The notes: generated by a model from the letters alone, not told the origin. Counted from the first letter of the stretch, positions 37,768 through 47,435 are shown. The stretch: DNA of 48,203 bases from Paenibacillus rigui (GCF_002234615.1 NZ_NMQW01000029.1:1-48203); one strand, 5' to 3'. Numbers and translations are program-made.

Positions 37768-39330
37768 ATGAGAGTTTTCAGGGGAATGGATTGGGTGAAG
37801 GGCCTGCTGGGCAAGTCCAGGCAGAAGCTGCCTCAAATCCAAATGCAAAACTTGACTGCTAAGCTGAGAGTCAAACCGGTTACCAAAGAACGAGTTCAAG
37901 CAACAAAAGATAGAGCAATCCAAGGGATGAAGGCCCATAAATGGACGCTGGTCAAAACGGCATCGGTGGTAGGGGTCGTATCCGCATTAGTGTGGGGCGG
38001 CAACTCCTATGTCCATGGCAATATGTCAGAAGTATATCATGTCATTGTGAACGGCCAGGAAATCGGAACCGTCACGGACAAGGCGCAAGTCGAGCAATTT
38101 AAAGATACGAAGATAAAAGAATTAGCAAGCAGCTCTGCCGATGTCCGGATGTCGGTCAGTGCCCCGACCATCGAATTCATGCCTGAAAAGGCTTTCATGG
38201 CCCAAGGAGACGAGCAGCAGGTGCTGGACAAGCTATCGAGCTATATTACGGCTCATCCGGTAGGGATCGAGATGCTGGTCGATAGCAAGCCTGTCGGCGT
38301 AGTGAAGGATGAAGCGACGGCCAACCAGGTTCTGGATTCGATCAAAGCTACGGCTCTGGACAAAAAGAAGTCATCCGGTGTTGTTAAGGTGCTGTCGGCT
38401 TCGCCTGCGGTACAATCTGCCGATGTTGTAGAAGTACAAAAGGTAGAGTTCGTGCAAAAGGTAGAGTTGAAGGAAGTGGATATCCAGCCGCAGGATGTCA
38501 TGAAGCCGGAGGATTTGAAGAAAAAGCTGGAGACCGGCGACGTACAGCCTACGAAATATACAGTGGAAAAGGGCGACTGCGTCTCCTGCATTGCCAAAAA
38601 GCTAGATATTCCGAAGCAGGTTATTTATCAGAACAATCCGACGATCAGCGATGATATGATCAAGGTCGGTCAACAGCTTGACTTGACGGTGCTGCAGCCG
38701 ACGCTGGCGGTTCGTACCGTAGAGAAGCTCGTAGAAACCCAGGAAATTCAGTATGACACCGAATACCAGCAGGACGACAGTATGCGCTTGGGCGAGTCTC
38801 AGGTCATCAAGGCCGGGAAGAACGGCGTGAAAAAGGTCAGTATTCAGGTCACCAAAGTCAACGGGCTAATGACCGACGAGACGGTGCTGAATGAGGAAGT
38901 GGTGCAGCAGCCTGTCAAAGCGGTTGTACGCAAGGGAACGAAGGTTGTTAAGGGCGAAGGAACCGGAAAGTTTGCGTGGCCGGTGCTTTCTTCAACCATT
39001 ACAAGTACGTTCGGCACGCGTTGGGGGGCTTTTCACAAAGGGATCGACTTGACGGGGAACCGTAACATCATGGCCTCCGATAACGGGAAAGTCGTGTTTG
39101 CCGGTGTGAAAGCAGGCTATGGCAATGCCATCATTCTTGACCATTTGAATGGTTATAAGACACTGTATGGACATTTGAGCCAAATCAATGTGTCGGTTGG
39201 CAAGATCGTAGAAAAAGGTGAGAAAATCGGTTACATGGGCAGCACCGGCGATTCAACGGGTGTGCATCTTCACTTCGAGGTGCAGGTCAATGACGAACCG
39301 CAAAATCCACTGAAATATTTGAACCGGTAG
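37768..39330 (+). CDS. LysM-G5-M23 metallopeptidase (cell-wall hydrolase)
   Basis: A 520-residue protein with an N-terminal basic stretch and one membrane segment (about residues 61-80). An extracellular region follows (about 85-255), then a LysM-like domain (YTVEKGDCVSCIAKKLDIPK, about 268-310), a G5 domain (about 325-395) and a C-terminal M23 peptidase domain. The zinc ligands are visible in FHKGIDLTGN and HLHFEV. Such proteins cut peptidoglycan cross-links. The LysM motif has a CxxC where Thr/Ser residues are usual (see findings). The ATG follows AAAGGAG. It lies just before walRK, whose regulator commonly controls such hydrolases. Confidence 0.93.
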   Translation: MRVFRGMDWVKGLLGKSRQKLPQIQMQNLTAKLRVKPVTKERVQATKDRAIQGMKAHKWTLVKTASVVGVVSALVWGGNSYVHGNMSEVYHVIVNGQEIGTVTDKAQVEQFKDTKIKELASSSADVRMSVSAPTIEFMPEKAFMAQGDEQQVLDKLSSYITAHPVGIEMLVDSKPVGVVKDEATANQVLDSIKATALDKKKSSGVVKVLSASPAVQSADVVEVQKVEFVQKVELKEVDIQPQDVMKPEDLKKKLETGDVQPTKYTVEKGDCVSCIAKKLDIPKQVIYQNNPTISDDMIKVGQQLDLTVLQPTLAVRTVEKLVETQEIQYDTEYQQDDSMRLGESQVIKAGKNGVKKVSIQVTKVNGLMTDETVLNEEVVQQPVKAVVRKGTKVVKGEGTGKFAWPVLSSTITSTFGTRWGAFHKGIDLTGNRNIMASDNGKVVFAGVKAGYGNAIILDHLNGYKTLYGHLSQINVSVGKIVEKGEKIGYMGSTGDSTGVHLHFEVQVNDEPQNPLKYLNR

Positions 39331-39357
39331 CACTCATAGATTTCATAGTACGGTTAT

Positions 39358-39410
39358 ACAAAAAAGGGGCATGGAAGAAGCAGGAAAGCTGCTTGTCCGT
39401 GTCTCTTTTT
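39358..39410 (+). terminator. terminator after the M23 peptidase gene
   Basis: A long stem: AAAGGGGCATGGA pairs with TCCGTGTCTCTTT with G·U pairs, with an inner AAGCAG/CTGCTT, then TTTTT. It could also act on the opposite strand. Confidence 0.75.
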
Positions 39411-39421
39411 GCTTCAAGGTA

Positions 39422-39430
39422 TGGTAAGAT
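39422..39430 (+). promoter_or_regulatory. possible extended -10 promoter of walR
   Basis: TGGTAAGAT in the context TATGGTAAGATAG; no clear -35. A near-identical element precedes htrA at 45239. Confidence 0.4.
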
Positions 39431-39465
39431 AGAAGGATAGACGATCTCACAGGCGGTGAACCGAG

Positions 39466-40182
39466 ATGGCGAAAATACTCGTTGTCGATGATGAACAACC
39501 GATTGCGGATATATTGAAGTTCAATTTGGAAAAAGAAGGGCACGAGGTTATATGTGCCTATGACGGCGGGGAAGCGGTGGAGCTGGCCTTTAAAGAGGAG
39601 CCGGACCTGATCCTGCTGGACTTGATGCTGCCGGTGAAGGACGGGATGGACGTGTGCCGGGAGGTGCGCGTCAAGCTGAACACGCCTATTATTATGCTGA
39701 CGGCCAAAGATAACGAAATTGATAAGGTACTGGGACTGGAGCTGGGCGCCGATGACTACGTGACCAAGCCGTTCGGTACGCGAGAGCTGCTGGCCCGGGT
39801 GAAAGCGCATCTGCGGCGTCAGACGAAGGCTCAATCGGCTCCGGTCGCGGAAGCCGGCACAAGGCAGGGCATTAAAATCATGAGCCTGTTCATCGATAGC
39901 GACATGTATGTCGTGTATAAGGACGAAGTGGCGCTCGACCTGACCCACCGCGAATTCGAGCTCGTCCAATATTTGGCCAAGCATTGCGGGAAGGTGATGA
40001 CCCGCGAGCATTTGCTGCAAGCCGTATGGGGCTTCGAATATTTCGGCGATGTGCGGACGGTGGACGTAACCATTCGCAGGCTGCGAGAGAAGATCGAGGA
40101 TGATCCGAGCCGGCCGGAATATATTTTGACCCGAAGAGGTCTTGGCTACATGATGCGCAACCCGAAGACCGGGGGCTTCTGA
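39466..40182 (+). CDS. walR: two-component response regulator WalR (YycF)
   Basis: A 238-residue OmpR/PhoB-family regulator. The receiver domain has the acidic pair VVDDEQ, phospho-acceptor Asp52 (LILLDLMLP) and the conserved Lys in VTKPF. The winged-helix domain carries [13 protein letters not shown] and [15 protein letters not shown]. WalR controls cell-wall metabolism genes in Firmicutes. It is followed 3 bp later by walK, starting the walRK-yycH-yycI-walJ operon. Confidence 0.97.
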   Translation: MAKILVVDDEQPIADILKFNLEKEGHEVICAYDGGEAVELAFKEEPDLILLDLMLPVKDGMDVCREVRVKLNTPIIMLTAKDNEIDKVLGLELGADDYVTKPFGTRELLARVKAHLRRQTKAQSAPVAEAGTRQGIKIMSLFIDSDMYVVYKDEVALDLTHREFELVQYLAKHCGKVMTREHLLQAVWGFEYFGDVRTVDVTIRRLREKIEDDPSRPEYILTRRGLGYMMRNPKTGGF

Positions 40183-40185
40183 TCT

Positions 40186-42027
40186 ATGAAAGGACTTCGA
40201 TTCTTTCAATCGATCCAAGCGAAGCTGATTATTATTTATGTCCTGCTCATTCTGATCGCGATGCAGCTGATCGGGGTTTATTTTATCCGGACGCTGGAGA
40301 GCTATTTCAAGACGGATTTTATCGACTCGCATAACAAGCAGGCGCTGCTATTAACACAATTCGTGGAGCCGTATTTGTCAGCCAACAATGAAGACAACAA
40401 GGCCGGGGAGGCCCGGAAAACGTATGCCGATCTGAACGATGTCGTCAATAATTTGTTCGCGATCAGCAATGCGGAAATCCAAGTGATTGACGCAAACGGG
40501 ATTGTGCTGTCCACCTCGATGGCAAGCCATCAGGCGATTGTGAACCAGAAGAATACGCAAACCGAGGTCAGCCGTGCCCTCCAAGGCATCAAGGACAACC
40601 AGCGCATGTTTACCGACCTGGATGGGGTCCGCAAGATGATCATTGCCAAGCCGATTAATTCGGGCGCAAAGGTTATTGGCGCGGTCTACATCATTGCCTC
40701 GATGGAGGATCTGTACAATACGATGAACCGGATCAACCGGTTTCTCATTACGGGTACGCTGATTGCTTTGGGGTTGACGGCGGTGCTCGGCGTCTTGCTG
40801 ACGGCTACCATTACGACGCCGATTAAGGCGATTACAAGGCAAGCTACAGCCGTTGCGGAAGGACGGTTTAACGATAAGGTGCAGGTGCTCGGCAAGGATG
40901 AGATCGGCCAGCTGGGGCAGACGTTCAATTTCATGATGGAACGGCTGAAGGAGGCGCTGTCGCTCAACGAAGAAGAGAAGGAGAAGCTGGCTTCCATTCT
41001 GACGAATATGAACGACGGCCTCATTGCTACGGATGACCAGGGCCGCGTCATTGTGATAAACCGGCGGGCGAAGCAGATTTTGCAGGTGAATGAGGATACG
41101 ACACTGGGCAAGCCGCTGCATGAGGTACTGGGAATAACCAGAGAAGCTTTAAGGCAGCAGGAGCCGGATGAGGATCCTACGCTGATGATGCATTTTTACC
41201 ACGATGAGGAAGAAGAGCAGCTGTCGGTTCGTGTCACCTTCACGACGATTCACAGCAAAGGCAAGGGCTCGGCAGGAACGATCGCCATGCTGCAGGATGT
41301 GACGGATCAGGAGAAGCTGGAGGAATCCCGGCGTGAGTTCGTAGCTAACGTATCACATGAGCTGCGGACCCCGCTGACGACGATCAAGAGCTATCTTGAA
41401 GCGCTGGAGGACGGGGCGCTGGAGGAGCCGCAGGTGGCGTCCAAGTTCGTAAGCGTCACGCGCAATGAGACGGAGCGGATGATCCGGCTCGTAACCGATC
41501 TGCTGCAGCTGTCCCGGCTGGATTCCAAGCAGGCGATCATCAGCAGAGAGCTGACCGATGTCAGCGAGATGCTGGAGGAGGTGGCGGACCGCTTCTCCTT
41601 CCAGCTGGAGCAGCGTTCGATCCAAATCGATATTGACGTGCTTCCGGACGTAGAGGAAATCGTTCTGGATCGCGACCGCATCGATCAGGTTCTGGACAAT
41701 TTGGTGTCCAATGCAATCAAGTACACCGCAGACGAAGGACATATTGTTATCCGTGCCGTGCGACTGGACGCGAAGCTGCTGGAGATCTCTGTACAGGACA
41801 ACGGAATCGGGATTCCGAAGAAGGATTTGAGCCGGATTTTCGAGCGTTTTTACCGTGTAGACAAGGCGCGCTCCCGCAATATGGGCGGTACTGGCCTCGG
41901 TTTATCGATTGCCCGGGAAATAGTAAGGGCGCATGGCGGAACGATTGCTCTCGAGTCAGATCTGGGTCATGGAACGAAGGTTACCTTTACGCTTCCTTAC
42001 CTTCGAGATGAGGAGGCTGCCGAATGA
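40186..42027 (+). CDS. walK: sensor histidine kinase WalK (YycG)
   Basis: A 613-residue kinase. TM1 is about 13-34, an extracellular sensor domain spans about 35-180, TM2 is about 185-205, then HAMP, PAS, HisKA and HATPase domains. The phospho-acceptor is His391 in NVSHELRTPL. The ATPase motifs are DNLVSNAIKYT (N box), DNGIGIPKKD (G1) and GGTGLGLSIA (G2). It phosphorylates WalR. Its start is 3 bp after the walR stop. Its 3' end overlaps yycH by four bases. Confidence 0.97.
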   Translation: MKGLRFFQSIQAKLIIIYVLLILIAMQLIGVYFIRTLESYFKTDFIDSHNKQALLLTQFVEPYLSANNEDNKAGEARKTYADLNDVVNNLFAISNAEIQVIDANGIVLSTSMASHQAIVNQKNTQTEVSRALQGIKDNQRMFTDLDGVRKMIIAKPINSGAKVIGAVYIIASMEDLYNTMNRINRFLITGTLIALGLTAVLGVLLTATITTPIKAITRQATAVAEGRFNDKVQVLGKDEIGQLGQTFNFMMERLKEALSLNEEEKEKLASILTNMNDGLIATDDQGRVIVINRRAKQILQVNEDTTLGKPLHEVLGITREALRQQEPDEDPTLMMHFYHDEEEEQLSVRVTFTTIHSKGKGSAGTIAMLQDVTDQEKLEESRREFVANVSHELRTPLTTIKSYLEALEDGALEEPQVASKFVSVTRNETERMIRLVTDLLQLSRLDSKQAIISRELTDVSEMLEEVADRFSFQLEQRSIQIDIDVLPDVEEIVLDRDRIDQVLDNLVSNAIKYTADEGHIVIRAVRLDAKLLEISVQDNGIGIPKKDLSRIFERFYRVDKARSRNMGGTGLGLSIAREIVRAHGGTIALESDLGHGTKVTFTLPYLRDEEAAE

Positions 42028-43307
42028 TTGAAAAGCTGAAAACAGCGGTGCTTGTGCTTCTGGTTGCGCTCAGCTTGCTGCAGACCTACTTTCTATCCTA
42101 CAACTCCCCCAAGTTCGATCCGTTAGTGCAGGAGGAGTATGTCAAAGCGGATCCGATCGGATCGCAGGCTACGCTGGAGGATTTGTTATTTCCGAACGAA
42201 ATCGTGATGCATATGGGCAATCAGCTCCATACAGTGCTCTACCCTGACACGGTGACATACAACTCGGTACTGGATAATGTGAAGCAGCGGACGCTGGACG
42301 GCTTCCGGAAGACGACGCTGGCCACGTTAGGCTTGAACTGGGACGATGTCCGGAACAAGCAGCAGGGTATTGAAGTGCGCTTCCGTGACGGCGTGCCGAT
42401 CAACGTGCTCCAACGGGTGATGCAGCTGAAGGGAGAGCTTCCTGCCGATAACGATATTATTACGAAAATCTGGATTTTTGCGAAGGATACGAAGGATGAG
42501 GTCCGTACGATTCTTTTTACGGATACAGCCAGTACGGTCTATGAGGTGCAGAAGGCGGATATTTCGGCCAAGGATATTGAGCGTTTCGTCACGCTGGAGG
42601 GGGTCATTCCCTATAAACCGATGGCGAATGGAGATTATTATTTACCGACGAAGCCGCTTTCTTTTCCAGCCTACAAGCTTCCTTACACTTCGATGTCGGT
42701 CGATCAGCTGAAACGAAGCTTTTTCGTGGATCCTGCGATCACACGCAACATTTCGGAGCGGGACGGCTCGGAGATTTATACGGACAGCAAGCGGGGACTG
42801 CAGTTGAAAAATGACCAGCGGTGGATGACATATTCCGACCCTGTAGCGCCTGTCGACAGTAAGGTGGACCTGCGGGACAACCTGCTGTCCGCCGTTCAAT
42901 TCGTCAACCAGCATGGGGGCTGGAACGGTACCTATGTAGTGCAAAAGGTGCCGCAGCGGCTGCTGCCCGCGAATCAGGCGTTTATTTTCCGCCAATATTA
43001 CGGCTCGCTGCCGGTGATCAATCAGCGAAGTGACAATATCGGATTTATTAAAATGGCGCTGCAAAAAGGCGTCGTATCGAGCTACGAGCGGTCGACCATT
43101 ATTCCGGAGCCCAAGGGCGTGAATAAGCGGGACGCTTCGCTGCTTGGAGGCGAGGCGCTGGATGCGAAGCTGGAGCAGTACAGCAAGAAGACGGCTGTCA
43201 TCTCTGTATTCCCTGGCTACAAACCGGTCATTAGCGATCAGACGGAAGAGCTGGTGCCGACCTGGACGGTCGAGCTGCGCGACGGGACGTATGAATTTTT
43301 GGAGTAG
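42024..43307 (+). CDS. yycH: WalK regulatory protein YycH
   Basis: A 427-residue protein with an N-terminal membrane anchor (residues 5-25) and a large extracytoplasmic region of the YycH family. Together with YycI it modulates WalK in the membrane. The ATGA overlap with walK implies coupling. Sequence similarity to Bacillus YycH is not obvious by eye over most of its length; the assignment relies on size, topology and position. Confidence 0.9.
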   Translation: MIEKLKTAVLVLLVALSLLQTYFLSYNSPKFDPLVQEEYVKADPIGSQATLEDLLFPNEIVMHMGNQLHTVLYPDTVTYNSVLDNVKQRTLDGFRKTTLATLGLNWDDVRNKQQGIEVRFRDGVPINVLQRVMQLKGELPADNDIITKIWIFAKDTKDEVRTILFTDTASTVYEVQKADISAKDIERFVTLEGVIPYKPMANGDYYLPTKPLSFPAYKLPYTSMSVDQLKRSFFVDPAITRNISERDGSEIYTDSKRGLQLKNDQRWMTYSDPVAPVDSKVDLRDNLLSAVQFVNQHGGWNGTYVVQKVPQRLLPANQAFIFRQYYGSLPVINQRSDNIGFIKMALQKGVVSSYERSTIIPEPKGVNKRDASLLGGEALDAKLEQYSKKTAVISVFPGYKPVISDQTEELVPTWTVELRDGTYEFLE

Positions 43308-43343
43308 GCTGATTATTTCTTGGAGCTATCGGGAGGTGACCTC

Positions 43344-44090
43344 ATGGATTGGGGCCGAGCCAAGTTAATTTTGATTTTATCGTTTTTTATGCTTAATGTG
43401 GTGCTCGGCTACCAGCTGTGGACGACCCGGTCCGACCTCCTGGAGTTCGATGCCAATACGGCCAGCGCGGCGGAAGAAATTCAACGGCTTCTGAAAAGCA
43501 AAAACATACAAGTGTCGGTGGAAATGCCGAAGGAAATTCCCCGCTTGAAGGAGATTGTCGTCAAATTCGACGAGAAGATGAAATCGGACAAAAAAATTCC
43601 GGTCAGCGCTCCGTTCAAATACAGTCCCATCTTGGGCAAGGGAGCCACGAAGGATGCGGCAGCCCGGGCGGTGATTCCGAATATGGATGCGTACCAGTAT
43701 GACCCGGTGCTCAGCGTGAACGGGGTGTACGTGTTCCATCAGCTGTACAATGGGGTGCCGATGTTCGAAGTGAAGCTGGAGCTGAATGAACAGAACGGGC
43801 TGATTACCTCTTACAGCCAAGGGTATGTGGAGGTTCAATCGGAAAGCGATCAGAAGGAGCAAAAGGTCATATCGCCGTACACCGTCCTGCGCAGCCTGAT
43901 CGAGACGTATTTTCCAAGCGGGAGTGTCGTGAATAGTATCAAGCTCGGGTACCATGGGCAGGTGTTTAATTCGCAGACGATGTTTATGGTGCCGTATTGG
44001 CGCGTATCGCTAGGCAATGGCGATGGGGACATTTATTATGTCAATGCGTTGAACGGTGCGGTGGAGCTTCCGCAGAAGAACAGGAAGTAA
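43344..44090 (+). CDS. yycI: WalK regulatory protein YycI
   Basis: A 248-residue protein with one N-terminal membrane helix after MDWGRAKLILIL and an extracytoplasmic domain typical of YycI (VYVFHQLYNGVPMFEVKLEL, YWRVSLGNGDGDIYYVNALNG). The MDWxRAK start is diagnostic for the family. The ATG at 43344 follows GGGAGGTG; an upstream in-frame TTG is not needed. Confidence 0.93.
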   Translation: MDWGRAKLILILSFFMLNVVLGYQLWTTRSDLLEFDANTASAAEEIQRLLKSKNIQVSVEMPKEIPRLKEIVVKFDEKMKSDKKIPVSAPFKYSPILGKGATKDAAARAVIPNMDAYQYDPVLSVNGVYVFHQLYNGVPMFEVKLELNEQNGLITSYSQGYVEVQSESDQKEQKVISPYTVLRSLIETYFPSGSVVNSIKLGYHGQVFNSQTMFMVPYWRVSLGNGDGDIYYVNALNGAVELPQKNRK

Positions 44091-44199
44091 GCTGCTGGCT
44101 GCTCTGGGGTGTTCCTTTGGGGGGACGGCGAAGCATGGATTTCGGACATGGGGGCAGCCGCTGCGGTTCAAGGGCTAAGAGGAGATGGGAGTCAGTCAG

Positions 44200-45003
44200 A
44201 TGGGAATTCGTTTTACGGTATTGTCGAGCGGTTCTACGGGAAACGCGATGGTGGTGGCGACAGAGGAAAGCAAGGTGCTGATTGATGCCGGATTGAGCGC
44301 CAAAAAAATCGATCAGCTGCTGAAGGAAAAAGGAATGTCCGCCTCAGAGCTGGATGCCATTCTGGTTACGCACGAGCATGCGGATCATATTAAGGGTCTG
44401 GGCGCGGTGGCGCGGAAATTCGATCTGCCGATCTATGCTAATGAGAAGACGTGGGAAGAGCTGAACAAGCACGTCGGAGAAATTGCCGAGGATAAGCGGT
44501 GCGTGATGGACACCGGGGAAATCCGCGACTTCGGATCGCTGCAGGTGCAGTCGTACGGTATTTCCCACGATGCTGCGGAGCCTGTCGGCTACTGCTTCTA
44601 CGAAGGCGATCAGAAGCTGAGCCTGGCGACGGATCTCGGCTACATGAGCGCCAAGGTGAAGGAGCAGATCCAGGACAGCGATGTGCTGGTGCTGGAATCG
44701 AACCACGATATCGAAATGCTGCGCATGGGGAAATACCCGTGGAACATCAAGCGCCGGATCCTGAGCGACCTCGGTCACTTATCGAATGAGGCCGCAGGGA
44801 TCGGTCTGGTCGATGTCATGACAACGAAGACGAAGCGGGTGTACCTGGCGCATTTGAGCCGGGATCACAACCTGATGGATTTGGCCAGGCTTACGGTGAA
44901 TAATGTAGTAGAGGACCGTCTGGAGCCTGAGGACCATCGGGCGAAGCTCATGGATACGTACTATGACCGGGCTACGGAGTGGGATCGGCTGGATACGGAG
45001 TAG
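44200..45003 (+). CDS. walJ: metallo-beta-lactamase-fold hydrolase WalJ (YycJ)
   Basis: A 267-residue metallo-beta-lactamase-fold protein. The metal motif is THEHADHI, with ATDLGYMS and LAHLSRDHN following. It begins MGIRFTVLSSGSTGNAMVV, typical for YycJ/WalJ, a putative 5'-3' exonuclease linked to wall and DNA metabolism. The ATG at 44200 is eight bases after GGGAG; the ATG at 44185 is too close to GAGGAG. It lies about 110 bp after yycI, and its 3' end overlaps a convergent small gene. Confidence 0.94.
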   Translation: MGIRFTVLSSGSTGNAMVVATEESKVLIDAGLSAKKIDQLLKEKGMSASELDAILVTHEHADHIKGLGAVARKFDLPIYANEKTWEELNKHVGEIAEDKRCVMDTGEIRDFGSLQVQSYGISHDAAEPVGYCFYEGDQKLSLATDLGYMSAKVKEQIQDSDVLVLESNHDIEMLRMGKYPWNIKRRILSDLGHLSNEAAGIGLVDVMTTKTKRVYLAHLSRDHNLMDLARLTVNNVVEDRLEPEDHRAKLMDTYYDRATEWDRLDTE

Positions 45004-45190
45004 CCGGGGCGAAGGCGGCGTCGAGCTGGGCTGACATGGCCGCGATATCTTGAGCGGTGATGATGCCTTTTTCCACCAGCACCTCAATCAGTGCGCTAAC
45101 AATCAGTGCATTCTGGTAATGCGCGTTTTTGAGGTCGGCCAGCTTGCCGATGAAATCTACTTGCTCCAAATGGTTGGTAATCCGGTTCAT
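44972..45190 (-). CDS. small helical protein, unrecognised
   Basis: A 72-residue, mostly helical protein (MNRITNHLEQVDFIGKLADL, then LIVSALIEVLVEKGIITAQD) with a Pro/Ala-rich tail. The ATG is preceded by AAAGGA at ten bases. The 3' end overlaps walJ by 32 bp in the opposite direction. No family is recognised; gene-like composition and the ribosome-binding site support it. Confidence 0.65.
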   Translation of the reverse strand: MNRITNHLEQVDFIGKLADLKNAHYQNALIVSALIEVLVEKGIITAQDIAAMSAQLDAAFAPATPYPADPTP

Positions 45191-45238
45191 GGTAGGATCA
45201 TCCTTTCTTTGCTTAGGGGTTTTTCATAGATTCAAGTA

Positions 45239-45247
45239 TGGTAAAAT
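45239..45247 (+). promoter_or_regulatory. possible extended -10 promoter of htrA
   Basis: TGGTAAAAT in the context TATGGTAAAATAG, nearly the same as the element before walR; no clear -35. A GC-rich hairpin (CTCTG/CAGAG, about 45380-45400) lies in the leader. Confidence 0.4.
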
Positions 45248-45416
45248 AGCTATGGACGGGTTCCCACGGTTTCGGTGGATCAAGTCCATTCGGTATACTT
45301 CTATTCTAGTCTTTTCCTACGAAAAACATTCCACTTCTATTTTAAAAGTTTACGAGAGGCAAGAACGCTAGTTTGGGGACTCTGCGCGGCAGCGTCAGAG
45401 AAGGGAGCGGGAGAAG

Positions 45417-46634
45417 ATGAGCCTGTTTGATGATGATTTTTATTCCACCAAGGTTTCGCGTTGGGATCAGTGGTCCCCGGGAGGTTGGAGGAGGAAGGCC
45501 CCTTGGATTTGGCCGGCCTTGGGAGGCGCTGTGGTTATGCTTGGAGTTGTGCTGCTGTTCAGCGTGGGCACAGGCTCCAAGACGGTGGAAACCGCCGCTG
45601 CGATCAGTCCCTCGGCTCCGGCAGCCTCCGGCGCGATAGCACCGGGTGATGCGCATCAACTGGCCAGCGACTCCGTCGTTCGTATGGTGGAGAAGGTTGG
45701 CCCCACGGTGGTCAGTATCATAGGATCGCAGAAAGAAGGAGAAAAGGCTTCGCCCCGCGGAGGCACGAGAGGGCTTGGCTCGGGTGTGATCTTCCAAAAG
45801 GAAGGCGACAAGGTCCGCATCGTAACGAACAACCACGTGGTGGAAGGCTTCAACCAGTTGGATGTGGTGACCTCCGCTGGTGAGCAAAGAAAGGCGACGC
45901 TGCTGGGCCGCGACCAGATGACCGATCTCGCCGTGCTGGAGATGGACGGAAGCGGGATTAAGCAGGTGGCTGAGTTCGGGGACTCCCGTACGCTCAAAGC
46001 CGGCCAGACGGCCGTTGCCTTCGGTAATCCGCTCGGTCTCGGCTATGCCCCGACCATTACGCAGGGCATTATCAGCTGGCCCAAACGGACCATTCCCGTC
46101 TCGCTCGGTCAACAGGGCGAATATGATTGGGAAATGGACGTCATCCAGACCGATGCGGCCATCAATCAGGGCAACAGCGGCGGGGCGCTGGTCAATCTGG
46201 ACGGCAAGGTTATTGGCATCAACACGTTGAAAGTGGCCGATATGGGCGTGGAAGGGCTGGGCTTTGCGATTCCGATTACGGAAGCGAAGCCGGTGATTGA
46301 TACGCTGATTAGCGAGCATAAGATCAAGCGGCCTTATATCGGGGTGGTTACGCAGGATCTGCAATCTTTTGCAGGGACGGAAGTATTAAAGCTGCCTGCA
46401 GATGTGAAAACTGGTATTATTGTATTAGATGCGACGGGTCCGGCCAAAGAAAAAGGGCTCAAGACGAATGACGTCATCGTGGAACTGGACGGCAAGCCGG
46501 TGAGCAGTACGCTGGCGCTGAGGAAATATATTTATGGTCAGAAGCAAATCGGCGATAGTCTGAGTGTGACCTATTACCGGGGCAGTAAAAAATCGACCTT
46601 GACGCTTAACCTAGCGGAGCTCAAGGATCGGTAA
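45417..46634 (+). CDS. membrane-anchored serine protease HtrA/DegP type (HtrC/YycK position)
   Basis: A 405-residue protease. One membrane helix (about 32-52) is followed by a trypsin-like domain with catalytic His140 (VTNNHVVEG), Asp170 (MTDLAV) and Ser254 (QGNSGGALV), and a C-terminal PDZ domain (about 305-400, with GPAKEKGLKTNDVIVELDG). It degrades damaged extracytoplasmic proteins. The locus next to walJ corresponds to yycK/htrC in B. subtilis. The ATG follows GGGAG. Confidence 0.96.
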   Translation: MSLFDDDFYSTKVSRWDQWSPGGWRRKAPWIWPALGGAVVMLGVVLLFSVGTGSKTVETAAAISPSAPAASGAIAPGDAHQLASDSVVRMVEKVGPTVVSIIGSQKEGEKASPRGGTRGLGSGVIFQKEGDKVRIVTNNHVVEGFNQLDVVTSAGEQRKATLLGRDQMTDLAVLEMDGSGIKQVAEFGDSRTLKAGQTAVAFGNPLGLGYAPTITQGIISWPKRTIPVSLGQQGEYDWEMDVIQTDAAINQGNSGGALVNLDGKVIGINTLKVADMGVEGLGFAIPITEAKPVIDTLISEHKIKRPYIGVVTQDLQSFAGTEVLKLPADVKTGIIVLDATGPAKEKGLKTNDVIVELDGKPVSSTLALRKYIYGQKQIGDSLSVTYYRGSKKSTLTLNLAELKDR

Positions 46635-46664
46635 CCAAAGACATAGAGTGAGTGGGGTCTTACC

Positions 46665-46832
46665 ATGTATGTAGTTTGTAAGGATCATTTGGAGCTGGCG
46701 ATCGATCAGTTCGTCGATGAGTATGAGGATGCTCCGGATATCGTAGATCTGGAAGAAACGCGGTTTCCTGCCTGGGAACCGCCTGCGCATTGCGAACGGT
46801 GCCAGGAGAAGGCCAGGTTTCTGGTTGTGTAA
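46665..46832 (+). CDS. CxxH/CxxC small protein
   Basis: A 55-residue protein with an N-terminal MYVVCKDHLE (CxxH) and a C-terminal AHCERCQEKA (CxxC), a layout of a known small Firmicutes family of unknown function that may bind one metal. It lies between htrA and rlmH, the usual place for this family. The ribosome-binding site is weak (GTGGGGT). Confidence 0.85.
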   Translation: MYVVCKDHLELAIDQFVDEYEDAPDIVDLEETRFPAWEPPAHCERCQEKARFLVV

Positions 46833-46846
46833 TGAACGGAGGAGGG

Positions 46847-46878
46847 CCCTGCGCGGCAGAAGCGTAGGGTCTTCTTTT
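46847..46878 (+). terminator. terminator after the CxxH/CxxC gene
   Basis: Stem CCCTGCGC/GCGTAGGG (46847-46854 with 46862-46869, one G·U) then TCTTCTTTT. Confidence 0.7.
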
Positions 46879-46955
46879 GTAGAGTGGCAGGGGAAACCGT
46901 AGAAGCGGATAAGGGTATGGATACTTTTCAGATAAAAAAGGATGGTCGGCAGAAG

Positions 46956-47435
46956 ATGCAAATTCAGATTATTGCGGTAGGGAAATTGAAGGAAAAATAC
47001 CTCGTTCAGGGGATCGCCGAGTATGTTAAGCGCCTTGGCCCGTATGCCAAGGTGCAGATCGTCGAGGTGCCGGATGAGCGGGCACCGGAATCCATGAGCG
47101 CCGCCGAGGAGGCGCTCGTCCGCCAGCGCGAGGGCGAACGTATCCTCGCGCACATCAAGAGCGACGCCTACGTCGTGGCGCTCGCGATTGACGGCATGAC
47201 GCTATCGAGCGAGGAGCTCGCGCGTCATGTGGAGGAGCTGGCCACGTATGGGCGCAGCCACGTGGCTTTCGTGATCGGGGGCTCGCTCGGCCTAGCCCCC
47301 GCGGTGTTAGCCCGCGCCGAACGCAAGCTGTCGTTCGGGCGCATGACCTTGCCGCACCAGCTCATGCGGCTGGTGCTGGTGGAGCAGATTTATCGGGCGT
47401 TTAAGATTATACGGGGGGAACCGTATCACAAGTAG
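46956..47435 (+). CDS. rlmH: 23S rRNA (pseudouridine1915-N3)-methyltransferase RlmH
   Basis: A 159-residue SPOUT-class methyltransferase, exactly the usual length when started at ATG 46956. Visible motifs are [28 protein letters not shown] and [20 protein letters not shown], with the conserved C-terminal [14 protein letters not shown]. It methylates pseudouridine 1915. The longer ORF from 46884 is not supported. It is the last core gene; the sequence becomes AT-rich immediately after. Confidence 0.97.
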   Translation: MQIQIIAVGKLKEKYLVQGIAEYVKRLGPYAKVQIVEVPDERAPESMSAAEEALVRQREGERILAHIKSDAYVVALAIDGMTLSSEELARHVEELATYGRSHVAFVIGGSLGLAPAVLARAERKLSFGRMTLPHQLMRLVLVEQIYRAFKIIRGEPYHK

